Assembly: GCA_001436895.1 (NCBI GenBank)
Contig: JQAY01000001.1
Span: forward strand, 261,972 to 313,851
Length of the DNA stretch: 51,880 nt
Source of the DNA: Weissella confusa
GTDB taxonomy: Bacteria > Bacillota > Bacilli > Lactobacillales > Lactobacillaceae
Reading direction: 5' to 3'
The position numbers were made by a program, and so were the translations under genes. Under the pieces are notes generated by a model, which was not told the origin of the DNA, did not search any database, and was given only the letters and a program-made list of their open reading frames with translations. Shown one piece after another: positions 43,651 to 51,880 of the stretch (within the stretch, counting starts at the first letter, position 1; every line of letters starts with the position of its first letter).

Positions 43651-44910
43651 ATGACAACAATTATTACGTTTATTTTGGTGTTCGGCCTGTTGGTGGTCGT
43701 GCACGAATTTGGACATTTTTATTTTGCAAAGAAGTCCGGTGTTCGTGTCCGTGAGTTTGCAATTGGGATGGGGCCCAAGTTGCTACAGACACGACGCAAC
43801 GGTACAACCTATACAATTCGTATCTTACCTGTTGGTGGTTACGTGCGTATGGCTGGACGTGCAGAAGCTGAAGAAGAAAGTATTCGCCCAGGTATGACAG
43901 TCGTTGTCGTTGAGACAGATGGCGTTGTAACCCGTTTGAATTTGTCAGAGCAAACTGAGTTAGTAGGTGGTCGCGCCTTAACGGTTAACCGCATTGACTT
44001 AGTTGATGACATGTTTATTGAAGGTTACTGGGATGGGGATGAGTCAACGCTGGTTAAGTTGGCTGTTGATCACGATGCGTCGGTGATTGAAGCTGACGGC
44101 ACTGAAGTCCTAGTTGCGCCACGTGATACGCACATTGAATCGGCTAAGTTGTGGCAACGTGCCTTGATTAACTTCGCCGGTCCGATGAACAACTTCATTT
44201 TGACGTTGGTATTGTTCCTTGGTTTGGCGTTTGCGATGCCAGGTGTAACAACGACGACATTGCAGTCAATCGCACAAGATTCACCAGCAGCAAGTGCTGG
44301 TTTGAAGAAGGGTGACACGATTGAAAAAATTGCCGGCGTTAAAATGACATCTTGGCAAAAGATGCAAGATACGATTCAAGCTTTGCCAGGTAAGAAGACG
44401 ACCGTGGTGTATGAACGTGATGGTAAGCAATTGACCACAAAGGTGACGCCTAAGTCGGTTAAGAATGGTGGTATGACGATTGGTCAAATCGGCGTGACAC
44501 CAACCACAACCAAAGCGGCTGGTCCGCGTGTGGCGTATGCGTTCCGTGCCACGGGACAAGCGATGACGCAAATCTTCCGCGCAATCCAGAATTTGGTTCA
44601 AGGGTTCTCACTGAATAAGTTGGGCGGCCCAGTTGCCATCTACAAGAATACCGAGCAGGTTAGTTCATATGGTTTCTTGGCGATTGTGTCATTTGCGGCA
44701 TGGTTGTCAGTTAACTTGGGAATGATGAACTTGCTACCAATTCCTGGTTTGGATGGTGGTAAGTTGCTATTGAACGCGGTTGAGGCGGTTATTCGCCGTC
44801 CGGTGCCGGAGAAGATTGAAACGACAGTTACGTTGGCTGGTGTGTTGTTCTTGGTGCTCCTAATGGTGGCAGTTACCGGAAACGATATTTTGCGTTATTT
44901 TTTTAAGTAA
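43651..44910 (+). CDS. rseP: RIP-type zinc metalloprotease RseP
   Basis: A 419-aa site-2 intramembrane protease. HEFGH (His18, Glu19, His22) in the first helix and LLPIPGLDGGK near the C-terminus (zinc aspartate) are the catalytic motifs. One PDZ domain lies about 205-275 (SPAASAGLKKGDTIEKI). Four helices in total. It cleaves membrane proteins such as anti-sigma factors and signal or pheromone peptides. It follows cdsA, in the usual Firmicutes order. Confidence 0.95.
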   Translation: MTTIITFILVFGLLVVVHEFGHFYFAKKSGVRVREFAIGMGPKLLQTRRNGTTYTIRILPVGGYVRMAGRAEAEEESIRPGMTVVVVETDGVVTRLNLSEQTELVGGRALTVNRIDLVDDMFIEGYWDGDESTLVKLAVDHDASVIEADGTEVLVAPRDTHIESAKLWQRALINFAGPMNNFILTLVLFLGLAFAMPGVTTTTLQSIAQDSPAASAGLKKGDTIEKIAGVKMTSWQKMQDTIQALPGKKTTVVYERDGKQLTTKVTPKSVKNGGMTIGQIGVTPTTTKAAGPRVAYAFRATGQAMTQIFRAIQNLVQGFSLNKLGGPVAIYKNTEQVSSYGFLAIVSFAAWLSVNLGMMNLLPIPGLDGGKLLLNAVEAVIRRPVPEKIETTVTLAGVLFLVLLMVAVTGNDILRYFFK

Positions 44911-44916
44911 GTGAGT

Positions 44917-44945
44917 AAGGGATGCCAATTTGGCATCCCTTTTTC
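44917..44945 (+). terminator. Rho-independent terminator
   Basis: AAGGGATGCCAA pairs with TTGGCATCCCTT, effectively 10-11 bp with a small loop, followed by five T residues. Confidence 0.8.
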
Positions 44946-44986
44946 TATACTTTGTGCGAATGGGTAGGGTAGTTCTTGGGTAACTG

Positions 44987-44995
44987 TGGTAAACT
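44987..44995 (+). promoter_or_regulatory. Extended -10 promoter of proS
   Basis: TGG-TAAACT at 44987-44995; no good -35. No T-box motif was seen in the 108-base leader. Confidence 0.45.
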
Positions 44996-45035
44996 AGTAA
45001 AAGAATTTTTAGTGACGTTATGTCGTCAAGATTAG

Positions 45036-46775
<1,740 letters not shown>

Positions 46776-46789
46776 TGACAGATAACTAG

Positions 46790-46822
46790 AAAGCTACTCG
46801 GCTAGGGCTGGGTAGCTTTTTT
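46790..46822 (+). terminator. Rho-independent terminator
   Basis: A 12-bp stem with two G-U pairs (46790-46801 with 46808-46819) and a T run after proS. Confidence 0.85.
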
Positions 46823-46834
46823 ATTGATCGAGGT

Positions 46835-46859
46835 TGGTAACGCTTTCATAAAATGGACA
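46835..46859 (+). promoter_or_regulatory. Possible promoter elements of the small hydrophobic peptide
   Basis: TGGTAACGCTTTCA at 46835-46848 resembles a cre site with two mismatches. TGGACA at 46854-46859 could be a -35, with TAGTAA at 46876-46881 as a -10 (16 bp). Both are weak. Confidence 0.3.
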
Positions 46860-46912
46860 CATTTGCATGCGATACTAGTAAGTATCAAAGATAAGTGAAG
46901 GAGGGCGACCGT

Positions 46913-46975
46913 ATGCGCAAGTTCTTGTGGGCCGTCATTGCTGTGCTAACTGTATTGGCATTTACGCATTTTTAA
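46913..46975 (+). CDS. Small hydrophobic peptide, 20 aa (possible type I toxin or leader)
   Basis: A complete ORF of 20 codons (Met-Arg-Lys, then a run Phe-Leu-Trp-Ala-Val-Ile ... Phe-Thr-His-Phe) with a very strong AAGGAGGG ribosome site 8 bases upstream. One positive N-terminus and one membrane helix, like the Ibs/TisB/Fst-type hydrophobic peptides. No ORF in the 324 bases to polC. The downstream 47021-47213 region is highly structured and ends in a terminator. CTCCTT at 47105-47110 could pair with AAGGAG of its ribosome site. No homologue recognised; coding is likely from the ribosome site, but function is inferred. Confidence 0.55.
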   Translation: MRKFLWAVIAVLTVLAFTHF

Positions 46976-47020
46976 TAGGTGTTTATTGTTGGTTTAAGTT
47001 TGCGTGCGTAATATTAAGGA

Positions 47021-47213
47021 TGTCGATAAGGGATACAGGGATATTCATTCGACAACCCATAAATACTACTCATAACCTACAGGTCTAACCAACCTGAAAC
47101 CTACTCCTTAAAAATTTATGATGTGCTGAGACATGTCATAAGAATAGATCGCCGAATTGCCCGTTCGGCTTGATCCGCTAAACGCTATCCATTAAGTTGG
47201 ATGGCGTTTTTTG
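47021..47213 (+). ncRNA. Structured 3' region or small RNA before polC
   Basis: Hairpins: 47021-47026/47049-47054 (6 bp); 47080-47084/47092-47095 (caggt/acctg); 47116-47121/47136-47141 (6 bp plus inner TGT/ACA). Then 47151-47156/47164-47169 (GCCGAA/TTCGGC, flanked by GATC/GATC) and the terminator 47181-47191/47198-47208. It is either the 3' part of the small-peptide transcript or a separate RNA. It holds several ACCT and CTCCT stretches able to pair with ribosome sites. No known RNA family was recognised. Confidence 0.5.
47181..47213 (+). terminator. Rho-independent terminator
   Basis: An 11-bp stem with one G-U pair and a T run, before the polC promoter. Confidence 0.9.
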
Positions 47214-47254
47214 TTTGTATGTTAATTCGATACGTTGTTGTAACTAGAACAAGG

Positions 47255-47260
47255 TATAAT
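47255..47260 (+). promoter_or_regulatory. -10 box of polC
   Basis: Consensus TATAAT 40 bases before the ATG; no -35 of good match. Confidence 0.45.
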
Positions 47261-47299
47261 TAAACGCATATTGAAAAATGAGAGAAGGGAGCACCTAAC

Positions 47300-50200
47300 A
47301 TGGCGTTGACCGCACAAGAACAATTCCAAACGCTATTGCAGCAATTGCAATACGAGGAAGTCCCTGCTAGTTTGCAACAAACTGCGTTGACCAAGCTAGC
47401 CGTGCACAAACAGTCTAAAGTCTGGCAGTTCCACTTGGAAATGCCCGCTCTACCACCGGTGCAAGATATGGCCGCTTTGGTGGCACGTATGCAAACGGCT
47501 TTTGCTAACATTGCGCAGACCACTTACCAATTGCATTTGACGACACAACCAGATGCCCAACAAATCGTTGATTATTGGACGTGGGTGTTGCAGCAACATC
47601 AAAATGAACCGGGTGCTTTCCGTCAGGCGTTTGCCCATGTGTTGCCACAAATCGCTGACAACCAATTGCGTTTGACGTTCGATACAGCAGTTTGGGCGAA
47701 TTATGCTCGTCAAACTGGTTTGCCAATTATTGAAGGCACATATAAGAAGCTTGGGGTTGGCTATCAATTACCATTTAACATTCAAGTTGATGAACAATTG
47801 GCCGCTGAATCACACGCACAAGTCATGGCGCAACGTGCTGCTCAAGACCAACAACTAGCCGAAATGGCCAAGGTGCAAATTGAACAAGCAGCTAAGCAAC
47901 GTCAATCTGCACCACGTAATGGTGGTGGTAGCGGTGCGCCAGGTACCCTTGGTCGCAAGATTGCTTCTGATGCAGAAATCACTAAGATGGCGGACATCGA
48001 GACTGAAGAACGTTCTGTTATCGTTGAAGGATATGTCTTTGACGCTGAAGTGCGTGTTTTGAAGTCTGAACGTCAACTGTTGACGATGAAGGTGACTGAT
48101 TACACGAGTTCATTTATCTTGAAGAAGTTCTCACGTGATGAAAATGACGAAGCCTTCTTTGCTGACTTGAAGCCAGGTACGTGGATTCGTGCCCGCGGTC
48201 CAATCCAACAAGATGATTTTGTGCGTGACTTGACGATGACGGCCTACGACATCGAGGTTATTAAGCATGCGCCACGCATCGATCCTTATGAAGGGGAGAA
48301 GAAGCGCATTGAATTGCACACGCACTCCGTTATGTCGACAATGGATGCCACTAACGGGATTGGTGACTACGTGAAGCAAGCTGCCAAGTGGGGCATGGAC
48401 GCCATTGCTGTGACTGATACAGCTGGTGCCCAAGGATTCCCAGAAGCAGCATCCTCTGCAGCTAAGAATGACATCAAGATGATTTATGGTGTTGAAGTTA
48501 ACTTGGTTGAAGATGGTGAGCCAATCATTTTCCACCCAAATCACACGAAGCTTGATGAAGCCGAATTTGTAGTATTCGACGTCGAGACGACTGGTCTTTC
48601 AGCTGCCTATGATCGGGTCATTGAATTGTCAGCCGTCCGCATGGTTAAGGGAAACGTGGTTGCCGAATTCTCTGAGTTCATCGACCCTGGGTTCCCACTA
48701 AGTCAAACCACGGTTGATTTGACGTCAATCACGGATGATATGGTGCGTGGTTCTAAATCAGAGAAGCAGGTCTTCGAAGAGTTCCGTGAATTCTATGGGG
48801 ATGCCATTCTGGTTGGGCACAACGTCACATTTGATATGGGGTTCATGCAAGAAGGTTATGCCCGTCACGGGTTAGACCCAATTTCAAACCCAGTTATTGA
48901 TACGTTGATTTTGGCCCGTTTCCTATATCCAAATATGCGTTCATACCGTTTGAACACGCTGGCTAAGCACTTCGGTATTGTGCTGGAGCAACACCACCGT
49001 GCCATCTTTGACTCTGAGACGACCGGACATTTGAACCGTGTCTTCTTGGAACAAGCACGTGAAGAATATGGCATTGAATATGCTGACCAATTGAATGACC
49101 ACATGATGGATAACGATGCGTGGAAGCATGGTCGCCCTAATCACGCGGTTGTGTTGGTTCAAAAGCAAGAAGGTGTTAAGAACCTGTATAAGATGATTTC
49201 TGAATCAAACACGAAGTACTTGCAGCGTGTGCCACGTGTACCGCGTTCTTTGTTGAACAAGTACCGTGAAGGATTGCTTCTTGGAACTGGTGATAGTACT
49301 GGTGAGTTCTGGGAAGCTTTGATGCAGAAGGGGTATGCTGCAGCTAAGGCTAAGGCAGAATACTACGATTACATCGAAATTCAGCCATCAGCTAATTATG
49401 TGCCGGCTTTGGAAGGTGAATTGATCCAAGATGAGGCTCGTTTGCGTGATTTGATGATGCAAGCGGTGAAGATTGGGGATGAATTAGGCAAGCCAGTTGT
49501 TGTGACTGGGGATGTTCACTACCTCAACCCTGAGGATGCCATCTACCGTAAGATTTTGATTAGTTCCCAAGGTGGTGCTAATCCGTTGAACCGTTATAGT
49601 TTGCCGGATATGCATTTCCGTACGACACAAGAATTGTTGGATGACTTCGCTTGGATGGGTGAAGACCTAGCTAAGAAGTTGGTCATTGATAATACGCACG
49701 TTGTTGCGGACATGCTTGATGAGGTCGAGGCGATTAAGGGTGGAAACTATCCACCTAACATGCCAACAGCCGACGATGAAATTCGTGAAAAGTCATATGC
49801 AACGGCCTATCGTATGTATGGTAATCCGCTGCCTGAAATCATTGAGGCGCGTATTGAGCAGGAGCTACGTTCAATCATTTCCAATGGGTTCTCGGTTATT
49901 TACCTAGTTGCCCAACGTTTGGTGGCTAAGTCTAATAAGGACGGGTACTTGGTTGGATCACGTGGTTCTGTTGGATCATCATTGATTGCTTTGCTTGCGG
50001 GAATTACGGAAGTTAACGCGTTGCCACCACACTATCGTAGTGAGAGTGGTGACTATGTTGAGTTCGTTGACCCACGTGAATATGAATCTGGTTATGATTT
50101 GCCGGAAAAGCTCAGCCCAATTGATGGGACGAAGTTGATTGGGGATGGGCACAATATTCCGTTTGAGACTTTCTTGGGATTTAAGGGAAACAAGGTTCCC

Positions 50201-51619
50201 GATATCGATTTGAATTTCTCAGGTGACTACCAACCATTTGCCCACAACTATATGAAGTCACTGTTTGGTGAGAATAACGTATTCCGTGCTGGAACAATTG
50301 CGACGGTTGCCGATAAGACAGCGTTTGGATATGTGAAGGCTTATGAGCGTGACCACGATATTAGTTTCCGTGGTGCTGAAGTTGAACGTTTGGCGATGGG
50401 AGCAACCGGTGTTAAGCGTACGACTGGGCAACACCCGGCTGGTATTTTGATTGTGCCGGACGACATGGAAATCTATGACTTCACACCAATTCAGTTCCCG
50501 GCTGATGATTTGTCAGCTACTTGGCGCACGACGCACTTCGATTTCCACTCAATTCACGATAATATCTTGAAGATGGATATTCTGGGACACGATGATCCGA
50601 CGATGATTCGTGCCCTACAGGATATGTCAGGAATTGACCCACAAACAATTCCGATGAACGATCCGGGTGTTATGAGCTTGTTCTCATCACCAGAGTCGTT
50701 GGGTGTTGAAGAGGACCAAATATTCTCTAAGACGGGAACGTTGGGTGTGCCTGAATTTGGTACCGCCTTTGTTCGCGGTATGTTGGAAGAGACGCACCCT
50801 AAGAATTACTCAGAACTGCTACAGATTTCTGGTCTGTCTCACGGTACTGACGTTTGGCGTGGTAACGCTGATGAGTTGATTCAACGTGGTGTGGCCACAA
50901 TCGGTACAGTTATCGGAACGCGTGACAAGATCATGACCGACTTGATTAACTACGGTGTACAACCTGAATCATCATTCCAAATCATGGAAAAGGTGCGTAA
51001 GGGTAAGGGAATCTCAGATGAGTACCAAGCAGAAATGCGTGCTGCTGGTGTACCGGAGTGGTATATCGAATCTGGTTTGAAGATTAAGTATATGTTCCCG
51101 CGTGCCCACGCGGCAGCGTATGTCTTGATGGCGTTGCGTATCGCCTACTTTAAGGTGTACTTCCCAACGTTGTACTACGCAGCCTACTTCTCTGTGCGTG
51201 CAAGCAACTTTGATATCGTGGCGATGTCTCGTGGATTGAACACGACCAAAGCACGTATTCAAGAGATTCGTAAGATGGGAAATGAAGCATCGGCTAAGGA
51301 TAAGGATTTGATGACCGTGCTAGAGCTAGCTAATGAAGCGCTTGAACGTGGTATTAAGTTCAGCATGGTTGATCTTTATAAGTCTGATTCAGAACAGTGG
51401 TTGTTGGACGGTGATACGTTGATTGCACCATTTAACGCCGTACCAGGTTTGGGAGATAACGTTGCCAAGCGTATTATTGCTGCGCGTGCGGAACGTGAAT
51501 TCTTGTCAAAGGAAGATCTTGCCCAACGTGGTGGTGTTTCTAAGACGTTGATGGATTATCTTGATGAAAACGGTGTGCTTGCGGGGATGCCGGATGAAAA
51601 CCAACTGGCTTTGTTCTAA
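47300..51619 (+). CDS. polC: DNA polymerase III alpha subunit, PolC type
   Basis: A 1439-aa replicative polymerase of low-GC Gram-positives. Order: N-terminal domain; OB fold (about 237-320); PHP domain split by the exonuclease (first part from about 335, HTHSVMS; second part about 730, TGDVHYL). DEDDh 3'-5' exonuclease from about 424 ([11 protein letters not shown], catalytic Asp/Glu). Polymerase palm with [10 protein letters not shown] near 965; fingers and C-terminal helix-hairpin-helix region. Length matches B. subtilis PolC (about 1437). GAAGGGAG precedes the ATG. Last gene of the uppS-polC block; normally rimP-nusA follow, but here an rRNA operon promoter does. Confidence 0.98.
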   Translation: MALTAQEQFQTLLQQLQYEEVPASLQQTALTKLAVHKQSKVWQFHLEMPALPPVQDMAALVARMQTAFANIAQTTYQLHLTTQPDAQQIVDYWTWVLQQHQNEPGAFRQAFAHVLPQIADNQLRLTFDTAVWANYARQTGLPIIEGTYKKLGVGYQLPFNIQVDEQLAAESHAQVMAQRAAQDQQLAEMAKVQIEQAAKQRQSAPRNGGGSGAPGTLGRKIASDAEITKMADIETEERSVIVEGYVFDAEVRVLKSERQLLTMKVTDYTSSFILKKFSRDENDEAFFADLKPGTWIRARGPIQQDDFVRDLTMTAYDIEVIKHAPRIDPYEGEKKRIELHTHSVMSTMDATNGIGDYVKQAAKWGMDAIAVTDTAGAQGFPEAASSAAKNDIKMIYGVEVNLVEDGEPIIFHPNHTKLDEAEFVVFDVETTGLSAAYDRVIELSAVRMVKGNVVAEFSEFIDPGFPLSQTTVDLTSITDDMVRGSKSEKQVFEEFREFYGDAILVGHNVTFDMGFMQEGYARHGLDPISNPVIDTLILARFLYPNMRSYRLNTLAKHFGIVLEQHHRAIFDSETTGHLNRVFLEQAREEYGIEYADQLNDHMMDNDAWKHGRPNHAVVLVQKQEGVKNLYKMISESNTKYLQRVPRVPRSLLNKYREGLLLGTGDSTGEFWEALMQKGYAAAKAKAEYYDYIEIQPSANYVPALEGELIQDEARLRDLMMQAVKIGDELGKPVVVTGDVHYLNPEDAIYRKILISSQGGANPLNRYSLPDMHFRTTQELLDDFAWMGEDLAKKLVIDNTHVVADMLDEVEAIKGGNYPPNMPTADDEIREKSYATAYRMYGNPLPEIIEARIEQELRSIISNGFSVIYLVAQRLVAKSNKDGYLVGSRGSVGSSLIALLAGITEVNALPPHYRSESGDYVEFVDPREYESGYDLPEKLSPIDGTKLIGDGHNIPFETFLGFKGNKVPDIDLNFSGDYQPFAHNYMKSLFGENNVFRAGTIATVADKTAFGYVKAYERDHDISFRGAEVERLAMGATGVKRTTGQHPAGILIVPDDMEIYDFTPIQFPADDLSATWRTTHFDFHSIHDNILKMDILGHDDPTMIRALQDMSGIDPQTIPMNDPGVMSLFSSPESLGVEEDQIFSKTGTLGVPEFGTAFVRGMLEETHPKNYSELLQISGLSHGTDVWRGNADELIQRGVATIGTVIGTRDKIMTDLINYGVQPESSFQIMEKVRKGKGISDEYQAEMRAAGVPEWYIESGLKIKYMFPRAHAAAYVLMALRIAYFKVYFPTLYYAAYFSVRASNFDIVAMSRGLNTTKARIQEIRKMGNEASAKDKDLMTVLELANEALERGIKFSMVDLYKSDSEQWLLDGDTLIAPFNAVPGLGDNVAKRIIAARAEREFLSKEDLAQRGGVSKTLMDYLDENGVLAGMPDENQLALF

Positions 51620-51647
51620 TAGAAACTACTATATATAGATATAAAAC

Positions 51648-51678
51648 AAGGGACTCTCAGTGATGGGAGTCCCTTTTG
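51648..51678 (+). terminator. Rho-independent terminator
   Basis: AAGGGACTC pairs with GAGTCCCTT, followed by T residues, after polC. Confidence 0.85.
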
Positions 51679-51711
51679 TATTGTTCGGAAAATATTCGTA
51701 AATCTTAGCAG

Positions 51712-51740
51712 TTGACGAACATTCCATTTAGGGGTATATT
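51712..51740 (+). promoter_or_regulatory. Upstream rRNA-type promoter (P1)
   Basis: TTGACG at 51712-51717, 17-bp spacer and TATATT at 51735-51740. First of two tandem promoters 95 bp apart, a typical rrn arrangement. Confidence 0.8.
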
Positions 51741-51768
51741 ATTCAAGTACCAAATAACAGGTACGACG

Positions 51769-51789
51769 CATGTGAACAACATGTGAACA
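51769..51789 (+). repeat. Direct repeat CATGTGAACA (two copies)
   Basis: Two identical 10-bp copies, 51769-51778 and 51780-51789, one base apart between the two promoters. Possible factor-binding site or chance. Confidence 0.5.
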
Positions 51790-51806
51790 GAAAGTGAAAT
51801 TAGTTG

Positions 51807-51835
51807 TTGACAATTGATTATGACTTCTGTATTAT
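51807..51835 (+). promoter_or_regulatory. Downstream rRNA-type promoter (P2)
   Basis: Consensus TTGACA at 51807-51812, 17-bp spacer and TATTAT at 51830-51835. A 6-bp hairpin (51843-51848 with 51854-51859) follows and the window ends in TTGAAAACTGAAT, typical of rRNA operon leaders (boxA-like region). A 16S rRNA gene is expected just beyond. Confidence 0.8.
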
Positions 51836-51880
51836 AGATTAAGTCGTCAAGGCGACGACGTAGGTCATTGAAAACTGAAT

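Overview
The window looks like chromosomal DNA of a low-to-moderate GC Gram-positive lactic acid bacterium. The gene set fits: PolC-type DNA polymerase, EzrA, the uppS-cdsA-rseP-proS-polC block, an XpaC-like protein, DUF4811 beside an MFS pump, and PurR-type boxes. Base composition, codon habits (TTG for Leu, CGT for Arg, AAG for Lys) and protein style suggest Leuconostocaceae, most likely Weissella of the confusa/cibaria type. The genus is an inference from style; no search was run. Almost all genes lie on the + strand. Only five are on the - strand, so the window probably sits in one replichore with + as leading strand. No tRNA gene, CRISPR array, transposase or prophage was seen.

Layout. 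1-5.2 kb: two Cof-type HAD phosphatases around an O6-alkylguanine repair protein, then a TetR regulator divergent from a fused ABC transporter, with a 35-bp perfect inverted repeat between them. 5.2-8.2 kb: a 3-hydroxyacyl-CoA dehydrogenase and nagA plus its GntR regulator, both preceded by cre-like sites. 8.3-9.7 kb: a small membrane protein and rpsD with a pseudoknotted S4-type leader. 9.8-14.3 kb: a membrane acyltransferase, an unusual tandem-duplicated Rgg-like regulator behind a leader terminator, a structured intergenic RNA candidate and a Dyp peroxidase. 14.4-14.6 kb: a dense, helically phased cluster of DnaA boxes upstream of ezrA. 17-24 kb: a degenerate ThiE-like protein, then purine functions (NCS2 permease, purA, hpt) with CGAAC boxes, and a Ca2+-type P-ATPase between them. 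24-32 kb: a glycine-zipper protein, a FusB-type EF-G rescue protein with a short upstream ORF, an oxidoreductase, an unknown 615-aa protein, DegV, TetR-YagU and a membrane-anchored protein. 32-41 kb: MFS pump with DUF4811 partner, aldo/keto reductase, a run of cell-envelope and hypothetical genes including a membrane-anchored matrixin-type protease, and one frameshifted gene. 41-51.6 kb: a third HAD phosphatase, then uppS, cdsA, rseP, proS, a 20-residue hydrophobic peptide with a long structured 3' region, and polC. The last 170 bases carry two consensus tandem promoters and the start of a leader typical of an rRNA operon.

Best candidates for something new: the phased DnaA-box array before ezrA; the 20-residue hydrophobic peptide and its structured RNA before polC; the multi-hairpin C-rich-loop RNA before the Dyp peroxidase; the doubled Rgg-like protein with its leader terminator; and the short leader ORF before the FusB homologue.
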